Source: Actinomycetales bacterium
GTDB taxonomy: Bacteria > Actinomycetota > Actinomycetes > Actinomycetales > Dermatophilaceae
NCBI GenBank assembly: GCA_016715285.1
Contig: JADKAO010000011.1
Coordinates: 17,734-81,733, forward strand
Direction of reading: 5' to 3'
DNA: 64,000 bases
The position numbers and the translations under genes were made by a program. Shown here piece after piece: positions 23,851-32,886 of the stretch. Below the pieces are notes generated by a model that did not search any database, was not told the DNA's origin, and was given only the letters and a program-made list of their open reading frames with translations. Within the stretch, counting starts at the first letter, position 1. Every line of letters starts with the position of its first letter.

Positions 23851-25139
23851 GAGAGGACCTCGAACCGCACCCGCGCCACGCGACGACCATCCATGCGCAG
23901 CACCCGGAGTCGCCACCCAGGGATTTCGAGGTGGTCGCCTTCGGCGGGCACGCGACCTAGTGCAGCCATGACAAAACCACCCAAGGTCTCGTATGCCGCA
24001 CCCTCTGGCACCGGCGCGCCGAGCCGCGCCGTCACCTCATCGGGTCGCCAGATGCCCGGCACCGACCAGGAGCCGTCGGCAAGTTGATGGGCCGGCATCC
24101 GGGAAGCGTCGTGCTCGTCGCGGACTTCGCCGACGAGTTCTTCGATGACGTCCTCGAGGGTGACGACCCCTGAGGTGCCGCCGTGCTCGTCCAGGACCAC
24201 GGCGAACTGCAGCCCCGAGGTGCGGAGTTCGCCGAGCAGGGTTGCCAGCCGCATGGTTTCAGGGACGGCCACGTGGGGGGTCATGAGCGCGGAGACCGGG
24301 ACGGCCTCGCGTCGCTTCCACGGCACCGCGACCGCCTGCTTGACGTGCACGACGCCGTCGATGTCGTCCCAGTCGTCTCCCAGTACGGGGAAGCGCGAAT
24401 GCCCAGTATGCCGGGTCAGCCGAACGACGTCGGCAGCGGAGGCCGTGCGTGACACCGCCGAGGCCCGCACCCGAGGCGTCATGACGTCGACCGCGGTCCG
24501 CTCCGCGAAGTCGAGGCTCCGGTTGATGATGAGCGCGGTCGATTCTTCGAGAGTGCCGACCTCGGCCGATCGCCGGACCAAGCTGGCCAGCTCTTGCGGA
24601 GTTCGGGCCCCGGAAAGCTCTTCCTGCGGCTCGATGCCAATCCCTCTCAGGAACCCATTTGCGGACCCGTTCAGGGCCGAAATCAGGGGTTTGGCGATGA
24701 TCGAAAACACGCGGACTGGTCCCGCAACGACCTTTGCCACCGGCAGCGGCGCCGAGATCCCCAGAAACTGGGGCAGCAACTCGCCAATGATCATGGAGAA
24801 CACCGTGAAGAGCACCAGCGCGGCCCCCGCAGCGACCGCATCCAACGCGCCGTCTGGGACAAACGGGCGAAAGGCGCCTGTGAGCAAGCTGCCCAGTGAC
24901 GGCTGCGCGAGGTATCCGACCACCAACGTGGTCAGCGTGATGCCAACCTGCGCCGCGGATAGCTGCGTCGACAGCCTGCGCAGCGAGGTCATCACCGATA
25001 GAGCACCGGTGTCACCCTCGTCGATCGCCCGTTGGACCGCTGGCCGATCTAAGGCCACGAGTGAGAACTCCATGGCGACGAAAACTCCCGTGCCGACCGT
25101 GAGCAAAACGGCAGCCGCAAGGAGGATCCATTCGCCCAT
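23847..25139 (-). CDS. CNNM/CBS-pair membrane protein with CorC domain (hemolysin C family)
   Basis: The 430-residue product has a CNNM domain with four hydrophobic segments (MEFSLVALDRPAVQRA, SAAQVGITLTTLVVGYL, GELLPQFLGISAPL). A CBS pair (about 215-335; DEHGGTSGVVTLEDVIEELVG) and a C-terminal transporter-associated CorC_HlyC domain (about 350-430; WRPDEVTARLGAPVPEG) follow. It is the larger partner of a translationally coupled pair, which suggests a heteromeric divalent-cation transporter. Confidence 0.93.
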   Translation of the reverse strand: MGEWILLAAAVLLTVGTGVFVAMEFSLVALDRPAVQRAIDEGDTGALSVMTSLRRLSTQLSAAQVGITLTTLVVGYLAQPSLGSLLTGAFRPFVPDGALDAVAAGAALVLFTVFSMIIGELLPQFLGISAPLPVAKVVAGPVRVFSIIAKPLISALNGSANGFLRGIGIEPQEELSGARTPQELASLVRRSAEVGTLEESTALIINRSLDFAERTAVDVMTPRVRASAVSRTASAADVVRLTRHTGHSRFPVLGDDWDDIDGVVHVKQAVAVPWKRREAVPVSALMTPHVAVPETMRLATLLGELRTSGLQFAVVLDEHGGTSGVVTLEDVIEELVGEVRDEHDASRMPAHQLADGSWSVPGIWRPDEVTARLGAPVPEGAAYETLGGFVMAALGRVPAEGDHLEIPGWRLRVLRMDGRRVARVRFEVLS

Positions 25140-25296
25140 AGTGAGCCCAACGATAGCTCGGGCAGGGAGGGCCTGTTCCGCTCCGGAGCCACCCTGACTC
25201 GACCCTGAGCGTCGCCTGGTTATCAGCCGGACGGCGCGCGCCCAGGCGGCGAGCGTGTTTCGATGGGGTCATGACTCGCACACTCGGGGTCCTCAC

Positions 25297-26307
25297 ATGA
25301 CAGTGACGACGGCATACCCCTCTCCTAGTTCACCTCCCCCTCCCTCCGGACCCATCCTCGGAGTCCCGCTTCACGTCCGGGACCTGACGAAGAGATTCGG
25401 GGCATTCACGGCCGTCGACCGGCTCACGTTCACCGTCGAGCCCGGGCGCGTCACCGGCTTCCTCGGTCCCAATGGTGCCGGCAAGACGACGACGATGCGG
25501 ATGCTCCTCGGCCTCGTACGACCCACCTCTGGAGTCGCTCTCATCGGTGATCACCAGTACCAGGATCTGCCCAACCCCATGCGGGTAGTGGGTTCTGCAC
25601 TCGAAGCGACGAACTTCCATCCAGGCCGCAGCGGACGCGACCACTTGCGGGTGCTCGCAGACGCGAGTGACACCCCCCTCCGCCGCGTTGATGAGCTGCT
25701 TGAACTCGTCGGCATCCCCGCAGCCGCCAAGCAACGCGCGGGCGGTTATTCGATGGGTATGCGGCAGCGGCTCGGGTTGGCGGCTGCGCTGCTCGGCGAC
25801 CCGGCCGTCGTCATCCTCGACGAGCCCGCCAATGGCCTTGACCCAGAAGGCATTCGCTGGCTACGCGAGTTCCTGCGGTTCCTCGCCAAGGAGGGTCGCA
25901 CCGTCTTGATCTCGAGCCACATGCTCGCCGAGGCTGACCAGATCGTCGATGATGTCGTCATCATCGCCAACGGCCAGATCGTCGCCCAAGGGTCGATCGC
26001 AGACCTGCGTGGTGAACCGACGGTCTATGTGCGGACGCCCGATGTCGCGGCCCTCGCGAGTGCGCTCACCGCGCGCGGGGTGCTGAGCTCGCCCGGCGAG
26101 CGCGGCGGCCTCATCGTCCGCACCGAAGACCCCGCCCGGGTCGGTGACATCGCGCTCGAAGCCGGGATGCCGATTCACGAGCTCCACCCGCAGGCATCCG
26201 ACTTGGAGGACCTGTTCTTCCGGCTCACCGACACTCCGGAGCACCGCAACCGAAACACCGTTCCCGGCATACCTCATGCCGTGCCCGAGCGGGGGGAGCA
26301 GCGATGA
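25297..26307 (+). CDS. ABC transporter ATP-binding protein
   Basis: The product of about 336 residues is an ABC-2-type nucleotide-binding subunit: Walker A GPNGAGKTT, signature YSMGMRQRLG, Walker B VVILDEPANGLD and H-loop SSHMLAEADQ. A Pro-rich N-terminus and a C-terminal accessory domain are present. I use the ATG at 25297; the frame is open from 25255. Its stop overlaps the ATG of the permease gene. Substrate unknown; export or bacteriocin/drug resistance is typical of the family. Confidence 0.93.
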   Translation: MTVTTAYPSPSSPPPPSGPILGVPLHVRDLTKRFGAFTAVDRLTFTVEPGRVTGFLGPNGAGKTTTMRMLLGLVRPTSGVALIGDHQYQDLPNPMRVVGSALEATNFHPGRSGRDHLRVLADASDTPLRRVDELLELVGIPAAAKQRAGGYSMGMRQRLGLAAALLGDPAVVILDEPANGLDPEGIRWLREFLRFLAKEGRTVLISSHMLAEADQIVDDVVIIANGQIVAQGSIADLRGEPTVYVRTPDVAALASALTARGVLSSPGERGGLIVRTEDPARVGDIALEAGMPIHELHPQASDLEDLFFRLTDTPEHRNRNTVPGIPHAVPERGEQR

Positions 26308-27098
26308 TTCGCGCGATCAAGGCGGAATTCCGCAAGTTCTTTACGACCCGGCTGTGGTGGGGCATGGCCATCGCGGTCTTCGTCGCCGGCGCGGGCCTCG
26401 CGGCACTCTTTGCCCTCTGGGACCCGACCCCTGAGATGACCGGTGGAGTCACCGTGCCCACGTTGGCCGACCCCAGCCGGGTCCGGTCGGTCTATACCGG
26501 CGGGCTCAGTGTGAGCTATCTGCTGACCCTCGCGATTGGCGTCATGACAATCGGCGGCGAATACCGCCACAAGACGATCACGAGCACCTTCCTCGCGACG
26601 CCGCGCCGGGCCCAGGTCATGATCGCCAAGGTGATCTCCCTCGTCGGGATTGGCGGCTTCTATGGACTCGTCAGTCTCGTCGGAGGCGTCGGGGTGGGCG
26701 GCACGATCATCGCCATACGGGGGTACAGCCCCTTCCCTGACTCGTCGATTCCGAGGACGCTGGCGTTGAGCCTGTTGGTGCTGGCGCTGTGGGCACTCAT
26801 CGGCCTGGGGGCGGGCATTCTCATCCCCAACCAAGTGGCAGCACTACTCATCTCGGTCGGGGTGGCGTGGATCGCCGAGCCGATCCTCAGCATGATCATC
26901 GCCTCCCAGAGTTGGGGCAAGACGGTCTCGCCCTACTTCCCGTCGAGCGCGACGACTGCGGCCCTTGACCTCGGGACAGCCTCCGGGTCGGCAGCCCCCA
27001 TGCTCAGTTGGTGGGCTGGGGCGCTCGTGCTCATGGCGTATGCCGCGGTCATGGCCATCATTGGCACCGTTCTCACCCTGGGACGCGACGTGAGCTAA
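26304..27098 (+). CDS. ABC-2 type transporter permease
   Basis: The 264-residue membrane protein has six helices, with the ABC-2 hallmark GGEYRHKTITSTFLATPRR between helices 2 and 3. The ATG overlaps the stop of the ATPase gene (ATGA), so the two are made together. The charged N-terminus MIRAIKAEFRKFFTTRLWW is typical. Substrate unknown. A strong hairpin follows. Confidence 0.9.
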   Translation: MIRAIKAEFRKFFTTRLWWGMAIAVFVAGAGLAALFALWDPTPEMTGGVTVPTLADPSRVRSVYTGGLSVSYLLTLAIGVMTIGGEYRHKTITSTFLATPRRAQVMIAKVISLVGIGGFYGLVSLVGGVGVGGTIIAIRGYSPFPDSSIPRTLALSLLVLALWALIGLGAGILIPNQVAALLISVGVAWIAEPILSMIIASQSWGKTVSPYFPSSATTAALDLGTASGSAAPMLSWWAGALVLMAYAAVMAIIGTVLTLGRDVS

Positions 27099-27134
27099 CT
27101 CGCACGCTGCCCCTCGCACGCAAGACACGCGTGA

Positions 27135-27166
27135 GGCGCCAGTCACCCGTGGAGGTGACTGGCGCC
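27135..27166 (+). terminator. Terminator hairpin after the ABC transporter operon
   Basis: Thirteen-bp perfect arms GGCGCCAGTCACC (27135-27147) and GGTGACTGGCGCC (27154-27166) with a 6-nt loop lie 36 nt after the permease stop. Only TT follows directly, so this is the GC-rich, T-poor type common in actinobacteria. Confidence 0.8.
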
Positions 27167-27181
27167 TTGCGCGTCACGGGC

Positions 27182-27300
27182 TAGGCTGGGTCGAGGTCGC
27201 GGAGTCTGATCCGACACCGCGTCGTTGGGTGCTGTGTGTGAGCACCCGCCCAACAGATCTGCTCCGTCAGCGTCGACGCAACGAAAGAGGCGAGGCACGA
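27182..27300 (+). promoter_or_regulatory. Promoter and leader of kgd
   Basis: A TAGGCT box at 27182-27187 would give a leader of about 107 nt before the GTG at 27301. The leader can form a hairpin with 7-bp arms GGGTGCT/AGCACCC (27227-27233/27241-27247). GAGGCGAGGC lies just before the start codon. The hairpin may be incidental. Confidence 0.4.
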
Positions 27301-30300
27301 GTGCCCGACCAGGCCAAGACCGGCAACCCGATGGGGGCCTTCGGGCCCAACGAATGGCTCGTGGACGAGCTCTACGAGCAGTATCAACGGGACAAGAGCT
27401 CCGTGGATCGGGCCTGGTGGGAGTTCTTCGAGGACTACAAGCCCATGGACGGGTCCGGGCCCCGCGGGCGCACTCAGCCAGCGCCTGCTGCGCCTGCTGC
27501 TCCTGCTGCTCCTGCTGCGCCTAAGCCAGCCACCCAGACTGTGACCGAAACGCCCAGCGACCCGGGCGTTGCAGCGGCGAAGCCGCCGGCCCAAACCCCG
27601 GCCAAGCCCGCCCCCAAGGCGGCTGCGCCGTCCCCGACGCCTCGCGACATCCCCGCAGTGAAGTCTCCGCCGCCTGCGAGCGAGAGCACAGTCCGGCCCC
27701 TGCGCGGCCCCGCCGCCCGGGTCGTGACCAACATGCAGGCCTCCATCGAGGTACCCACCGCGACGTCGGTCCGCACCGTTCCGGCCAAACTCCTCATCGA
27801 CAACCGAGTGGTCATCAACAACCACCTCAGGCGCTCACGCGGCGGCAAGGTCTCGTTCACCCATCTCATCGGCTACGCCCTCGTCAAGGCGCTCGGCACC
27901 CTGCCCACGATGAACTGGGCCTTCTCTGAGGTCGACGGCAAGCCAGTCGTCGTCGAGCCGGCGCACGTCAACCTCGGCATCGCGATTGACCTCGCCAAGC
28001 CGGACGGCACTCGTCAGTTGCTCGTGCCGTCAGTGAAGTCGGCCGAGACGATGGACTTCGTCCACTTCTGGACGGCATACGAAGACATGGTGAAAAAGGC
28101 CCGCAACGGCAAGCTCACCGTCGAAGACTTCGCCGGCACGACGATCACCCTGACGAACCCCGGCACCATCGGCACCGTGCACTCCGTCCCCCGCCTCATG
28201 CAGGGCCAGGGCGCGATCATCGGTGTCGGTGCGATGGAATACCCCGCCGAATGGTCCGGCGCCTCGGTCGAGACCCTCAACCGCAACGCGGTGAGCAAGA
28301 CGCTCACGCTGACGTCGACCTATGACCACCGCATCATCCAGGGTGCTCAGAGCGGCGATTTCCTGCGGATCGTCCACCAGTTGCTGCTCGGCGCCGAAGG
28401 CTTCTACGACGAGATCTTCGCCGCGCTGCGGATCCCCTACGAGCCGGTGCGCTGGGTCCAGGACATCTCGACGACTCACGACGACGACATCAACAAGGTC
28501 GCTCGGGTCCAAGAACTCATCCACGCCTACCGCGTCCGCGGCCACCTCATGGCCGACACCGACCCGCTCGAGTACCGCCAGCGTCGTCACCCCGACCTCG
28601 ACGTCACCGAGCACGGCCTCACCCTCTGGGACCTCGACCGCCAGTTCGCGACCGGCGGTTTTGGTGGGGCGCCCTTCCTCACGCTGCGCAAGATCCTTGG
28701 GGTGCTGCGGGACTCCTACTGCCGCACAGTGGGCATCGAGTACATGCACATCCAGGATCCCGAGCAGCGCAAGTGGATCCAGGACAAGTGCGAGGTCGTC
28801 CACGAGAAGCCCTCGCGCGACGAGCAGATGCGCATCCTGCGCCGCCTCAACGCCGCCGAAGCCTTCGAGACGTTCCTCCAAACCAAGTTCGTCGGTCAGA
28901 AGCGCTTCTCTCTTGAGGGCGGCGAGTCCGCGATTGCCCTTCTGGACCGGATCCTGTCGTGCGCGGCTCAAGACTCGATGCACGAAGTGTGCATTGGTAT
29001 GCCGCACCGCGGTCGCCTCAATGTGTTGGCCAATATCGCCGGCAAGTCCTACGGCCAGATCTTCCGCGAGTTCGAGGGCAAGCAGGACCCGACCTCGGTC
29101 CAGGGCTCCGGCGACGTGAAGTACCACCTCGGCACCGAGGGCACCTTCACGAGCGATGACGGCTCCTCGACCAAGGTCTACCTTGCAGCCAACCCCTCGC
29201 ACCTCGAAGCGGTCGACCCGGTGTTGACCGGCATCGTCCGGGCCAAGCAAGACCGCCTCAATCTCGGCGGCAAGGCGTTCACCGTGCTGCCGGTCCTCAT
29301 GCACGGCGACGCGGCCTTCGCGGGCCAGGGTGTTGTGACGGAGACGCTGCAGCAGTCGCAGCTGCGTGGTTACCGCACCGGCGGCACGATCCACATCATC
29401 GTCAACAACCAAGTCGGCTTCACGACGGCCCCGTCGTCGTCGCGCTCGTCGGTCTACTCCACCGACGTCGCGCGGATGATCCAGGCGCCGATCTTCCACG
29501 TGAACGGTGATGACCCCGAGGCGTGCGTCCGCGTCGCCGAGCTCGCCTTTGAGTTCCGGCAGAAGTTCAACAAGGACGTCGTCATCGACATGATTTGCTA
29601 CCGGCGTCGTGGCCACAATGAGGGCGACGACCCGTCGATGACCCAGCCGCTGATGTACAACCTGATCGAGGCCAAGCGCTCGGTCCGCAAGCTCTACACG
29701 GAGTCTCTCATCGGCCGTGGCGACATCTCGGTCGAAGACGCCGAGGCTGCGCTGCGCGACTACCAGCAGCAGCTGGAGCGGGTCTTCCTCGAAACGCGTG
29801 AGGCAACGTCGGGGCAGTCGGCCAGCGCACCGGCATACGGCAACGAGCGTTCTGAGGTGCGCGGCAACGCGGGCCTGGAGAAGCCCTCGGCCCAGCAGCA
29901 TGACGATGCCCGTGCTCACGACCCGTACCACACGGGCATTTCCCGTGAGCTCATGGACCGGCTCGGTGACGTCTGGAGCGAGGTTCCCGAGGGCTTCACC
30001 GTGCACCCCAAGCTCAAGGCCCTCCTCGACCGTCGCGTCGCGATGGTTCGCGAAGGCGGGATCGACTGGGGCATGGGCGAGCTCATGGCCTTCGGATCGC
30101 TGCTCATCGAGGGCACCCCGGTGCGCTTGACCGGTCAGGACAGTCGTCGTGGCACGTTCGTCCAGCGCCACGCGGTGCTCATCGACAAGACCTCGGCCAA
30201 CGAGTGGACCCCGTTCCTCAAGCTGTCGGACAGCCAGGCGAAGTTCTGGGTCTACGACTCACTGCTCTCTGAGTACGCCGCGATGGGCTTCGAATATGGC

Positions 30301-31095
30301 TACTCGGTCGAGCGGCCCGATGCGCTCGTGCTATGGGAGGCGCAGTTCGGTGACTTCGCCAACGGCGCCCAGACGATCATCGACGAGTTCGTGTCATCGT
30401 CAGAGCAGAAGTGGGACCAGCGCTCGTCGGTCGTCTTGCTCCTCCCCCACGGTTACGAAGGTCAGGGCCCTGACCACTCGTCCGCGCGGATCGAGCGCTA
30501 CCTGCAGCTGTGCGCCCAGGACAACATGACCGTCGCCTATCCCTCGACGCCGGCGTCGCACTTCCACCTGCTGCGCAAGCAGGCCTACGCCCGCCCGCGC
30601 CGCCCGCTCATCGTCTTCACCCCGAAATCGATGCTGCGGCTCAAGGCCGCGTCGTCGATGCCGGAGGAGTTCATGACCGGCGGGTTCCGTCCGGTCCTTC
30701 CGGACACGAAGCACCTCGACACTGGATCCGTCAGCAGGGTCATCCTGTGCTCGGGCAAGGTCGTGTGGGAGCTCGAAGCGGCCCGTGAGAAGCGGGGCGA
30801 CGACCGCACCGCGATCATCCGGGTCGAGCAGTTGGCTCCGATCCCGGCCGAGGAGATTGCGGCCGCCGTCCGCGCCTACCCCAACGCCGAGCTGGTGTGG
30901 GTCCAGGACGAGCCCAAGAACCAAGGCGCCTGGCCGCACATGGCGCTCGGGCTGCCGGAGTTGCTCGCCGAACACGGCGAGACTCGCTCACTGCGCGTCG
31001 TCTGCCGGCCCGCCTCGGCATCGCCGGCCACGGGGTCGCACAAGAAGCATGAGATCGAGCAGGCCGATCTCCTGGAGCGTGCGTTCGCTCGCTGA
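27301..31095 (+). CDS. kgd: Multifunctional 2-oxoglutarate metabolism enzyme (2-oxoglutarate decarboxylase/dehydrogenase E1 with E2 succinyltransferase domain)
   Basis: The protein of about 1264 residues fuses an E2-type acyltransferase domain to a thiamine-diphosphate E1, the actinobacterial Kgd/OdhA layout. After the N-terminal segment (GAFGPNEWLVDELYEQY) comes an Ala/Pro linker. The E2 catalytic domain follows, with YDHRIIQGAQSGDFL (His343). The E1 domain has GMPHRGRLNVLANI, GDAAFAGQGVV and NNQVGFTTAPSSSRS. It takes 2-oxoglutarate into succinyl-CoA or succinate semialdehyde in the TCA cycle. GTG at 27301 is used because the alternative at 27229 has no family similarity. GarA-type regulation is known in relatives. 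Confidence 0.97.
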   Translation: MPDQAKTGNPMGAFGPNEWLVDELYEQYQRDKSSVDRAWWEFFEDYKPMDGSGPRGRTQPAPAAPAAPAAPAAPKPATQTVTETPSDPGVAAAKPPAQTPAKPAPKAAAPSPTPRDIPAVKSPPPASESTVRPLRGPAARVVTNMQASIEVPTATSVRTVPAKLLIDNRVVINNHLRRSRGGKVSFTHLIGYALVKALGTLPTMNWAFSEVDGKPVVVEPAHVNLGIAIDLAKPDGTRQLLVPSVKSAETMDFVHFWTAYEDMVKKARNGKLTVEDFAGTTITLTNPGTIGTVHSVPRLMQGQGAIIGVGAMEYPAEWSGASVETLNRNAVSKTLTLTSTYDHRIIQGAQSGDFLRIVHQLLLGAEGFYDEIFAALRIPYEPVRWVQDISTTHDDDINKVARVQELIHAYRVRGHLMADTDPLEYRQRRHPDLDVTEHGLTLWDLDRQFATGGFGGAPFLTLRKILGVLRDSYCRTVGIEYMHIQDPEQRKWIQDKCEVVHEKPSRDEQMRILRRLNAAEAFETFLQTKFVGQKRFSLEGGESAIALLDRILSCAAQDSMHEVCIGMPHRGRLNVLANIAGKSYGQIFREFEGKQDPTSVQGSGDVKYHLGTEGTFTSDDGSSTKVYLAANPSHLEAVDPVLTGIVRAKQDRLNLGGKAFTVLPVLMHGDAAFAGQGVVTETLQQSQLRGYRTGGTIHIIVNNQVGFTTAPSSSRSSVYSTDVARMIQAPIFHVNGDDPEACVRVAELAFEFRQKFNKDVVIDMICYRRRGHNEGDDPSMTQPLMYNLIEAKRSVRKLYTESLIGRGDISVEDAEAALRDYQQQLERVFLETREATSGQSASAPAYGNERSEVRGNAGLEKPSAQQHDDARAHDPYHTGISRELMDRLGDVWSEVPEGFTVHPKLKALLDRRVAMVREGGIDWGMGELMAFGSLLIEGTPVRLTGQDSRRGTFVQRHAVLIDKTSANEWTPFLKLSDSQAKFWVYDSLLSEYAAMGFEYGYSVERPDALVLWEAQFGDFANGAQTIIDEFVSSSEQKWDQRSSVVLLLPHGYEGQGPDHSSARIERYLQLCAQDNMTVAYPSTPASHFHLLRKQAYARPRRPLIVFTPKSMLRLKAASSMPEEFMTGGFRPVLPDTKHLDTGSVSRVILCSGKVVWELEAAREKRGDDRTAIIRVEQLAPIPAEEIAAAVRAYPNAELVWVQDEPKNQGAWPHMALGLPELLAEHGETRSLRVVCRPASASPATGSHKKHEIEQADLLERAFAR

Positions 31096-31110
31096 GAGTG
31101 ACGGGAGCGA

Positions 31111-31154
31111 GTATGCCGTGCGGCGCACCGATCAGGTGCGCTGGCACGGCATAC
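31111..31154 (+). terminator. Terminator-like hairpin after kgd, built from opposed octamers
   Basis: Eleven-bp arms GTATGCCGTGC (31111-31121) and GCACGGCATAC (31144-31154) enclose a further 7-bp stem GCGCACC/GGTGCGC with loop GATCA. It begins 16 nt after the kgd stop. No T-tract. The next promoter starts 10 nt later. Confidence 0.75.
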
Positions 31155-31163
31155 CTGTCGCGA

Positions 31164-31169
31164 TAGCCT
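31164..31169 (+). promoter_or_regulatory. -10 box of the DUF6104-like gene (leaderless start)
   Basis: TAGCCT lies 6 nt before the GTG at 31176, directly after the kgd hairpin. Confidence 0.6.
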
Positions 31170-31175
31170 CCAGGG

Positions 31176-31352
31176 GTGTATTTCACCGACCGTGGGATCG
31201 AGGAGCTCGCCGACCGTCGTGGCGACGAGCAGGTGAGCTTCGCATGGCTCGCCGACGCCCTGCGCACCTTCGTCGACGAACACCCCGAATTTGAGACTGC
31301 GATCGACCGCGTGGCCACCTGGCTCGCGCGGATCGACGACGAACAGGAGTGA
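31176..31352 (+). CDS. Small conserved actinobacterial protein (DUF6104-like)
   Basis: The 58-residue acidic protein (starts VYFTDRGIEELADRRG, then VSFAWLADALRTFVDEHPEFE) has a helical, soluble character with no membrane segment. The pattern MYFTDRGIEEL...WLAERLRTFVD is one I recognise from a short conserved actinobacterial family that sits downstream of kgd in streptomycetes. The GTG is leaderless and its TGA overlaps the GTG of the SGNH hydrolase gene (GTGA), so the two are coupled. Function unknown. Confidence 0.8.
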   Translation: MYFTDRGIEELADRRGDEQVSFAWLADALRTFVDEHPEFETAIDRVATWLARIDDEQE

Positions 31353-32044
31353 CGGTGGACACGTCGCACAACGGGCCGGCCTATCCGAGCGTGACCGACG
31401 GCAATCTCGGCCCGGAGTTCACGCCCTCCACCAGCTTCGTCGTGGACGACGACGGCAGGCGTGACATCGGGCTGTGTTTCGTCGGGGGCTCCCTCACCAA
31501 TGGCTACGGCGACCCCAAAGCCCTTGGCTGGGTCGGTCGGGTGATGGCACGCACGCAGCACCCCGAAGCCGACTTCACGTCATACAACCTCGGGGTCCGT
31601 GGCCAGGACTCAGGCGACGTAGTCGCCCGCTGGCGTGCGGAGTGTATGCCGCGCTGGTCCGGTCGCGGCGAGCGTCGCCTCGTCCTCTCGGTGGGGGGCA
31701 ACGATATTCAACGTGGCCTGTCGACGGCCCGTTCACGACTCAACCTAGCCAATGTGCTCGATGAAGCGGCCTCAAGCGGGATCAGCACCTTTGTCGTCGG
31801 TTTGCCCCCGACGTCTGACCCGGACCTCAACTCCCGCATTGAGGTGCTCGCGCAAGCCCACGCTGATGTGTGCTCGCGACGTGGAGTCCCGTACGTCGAC
31901 TGTTACCGACCGCTCGCGGCCCACGATCAGTGGATCGGTGAGCTCGCCGTCGGCGACGGCGTCCACCCCGGGCAGGTGGGTTACGGCTTGATTGCGTGGC
32001 TCGTCCTGCACAACGGCTGGGCTAACTGGCTGCGGATCGGCTAG
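31349..32044 (+). CDS. SGNH/GDSL-type hydrolase
   Basis: The 231-residue cytosolic-looking esterase/lipase family protein has block I FVGGSLTNGYGD carrying the nucleophile serine, block III VGGNDIQ, and the C-terminal DGVHPGQVGY with Asp and His. In block I the usual GDS is GGS, so the Asp before the nucleophile is replaced by Gly. No signal peptide is visible. The gene is coupled to the upstream small protein. Its TAG shares the palindrome CTAG with the stop of the convergent gene. Confidence 0.88.
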   Translation: MTVDTSHNGPAYPSVTDGNLGPEFTPSTSFVVDDDGRRDIGLCFVGGSLTNGYGDPKALGWVGRVMARTQHPEADFTSYNLGVRGQDSGDVVARWRAECMPRWSGRGERRLVLSVGGNDIQRGLSTARSRLNLANVLDEAASSGISTFVVGLPPTSDPDLNSRIEVLAQAHADVCSRRGVPYVDCYRPLAAHDQWIGELAVGDGVHPGQVGYGLIAWLVLHNGWANWLRIG

Positions 32045-32448
32045 TCGCCTGATCGTGGAGCGGGTTCCGGGATCTCGGCCCCGCCAACCACCGCTGCCGC
32101 GATGGCGGCGACAATCACGACCGCCAAGACGACGCAGATCAGGTACTGCCCCGACGCCCACATGCCGTAGGCCACAGGGATGAGCAGCACATGCCAGACA
32201 ATCGTCGGAGTCCGGGGCCAGTCCGACTGGCCAAGCCACAGTTTCGCGAGTAGGCCCGCACCAGCCGCAAAGACCAGGACGAGGATCGCCTCGGTGACGA
32301 TCCGAGCGCTGTCGCTGGCGCTGCCGACGGACCCCAATCGGGTCACCCATTGAACGAGCCCGAAGACGGCAAAGAGGGCCATAAGGGCGGCTTCGGCCGC
32401 CATGATGAGCGCCGCGACCCGCCTGGGTTGGCGCGAGGTTGCGTTCAC
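32041..32448 (-). CDS. Four-helix membrane protein, unknown function
   Basis: The 135-residue protein has four hydrophobic segments (about 12-32, 48-68, 80-95, 100-122) and a polar C-terminal tail (PEPAPRSGD). GTG at 32448 is preceded by AGGAG at 8 nt, which supports expression. No enzyme motif is seen. It converges with the SGNH hydrolase gene with a 4-bp overlap of stop codons. Confidence 0.75.
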   Translation of the reverse strand: MNATSRQPRRVAALIMAAEAALMALFAVFGLVQWVTRLGSVGSASDSARIVTEAILVLVFAAGAGLLAKLWLGQSDWPRTPTIVWHVLLIPVAYGMWASGQYLICVVLAVVIVAAIAAAVVGGAEIPEPAPRSGD

Positions 32449-32886
32449 AGCGGCGGCTCCTGAGCACGGAAAAAGTTGAGAATGCGATCACTTGCGAGGC
32501 AGGTCACGGTCAATAACCTTACGCGGATTGGGTCAGAGGGCGTATTGTGCTTGCCGGGCCCTGGCAGACCAGGGTCACATTGGATCCCGTCTTCTAGGCG
32601 GCTCGTGCTCATGGATGAGCTCGGGAACAAACGTGATGCAACTCCCGTTGCCGGGGTGTGCCCTCCTGGGCAACAATGACACGGCTGGGCTCTCAATGAG
32701 GTGAGCGCCGCCCGTGATCACACAGGCTTCGGGTGTCTGCATTGGGGGGTTTTCGGCAAGATGATGGAACGCGCACGTCCTCAGTATCGCTATCACGACA
32801 CGCAGTCCGCTCGGCCCGCGCCGAGCACTGCTGCACGGCGGGTGACCCCGCCCAACTCACGACCACTTTCAAGGAGCACGATCCTC
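32449..32886. other. Long intergenic region upstream of whiB1
   Basis: This 438-bp region lies between divergent genes. Open frames here have no family similarity or ribosome-binding sites except the last one. It has an AT-richer section (AATAACC around 32512, TATTGTGC around 32541) that could hold promoters, and a short palindrome GTGATCAC at 32714-32721. I cannot assign a definite operator. Its length suggests a long whiB1 leader or multiple regulators. Confidence 0.5.

Noticed and set aside
28030..30171. A 713-codon open frame antisense to kgd
   Set aside because: Same reason: shadow composition, no ribosome-binding site, and kgd is intact with clear motifs.
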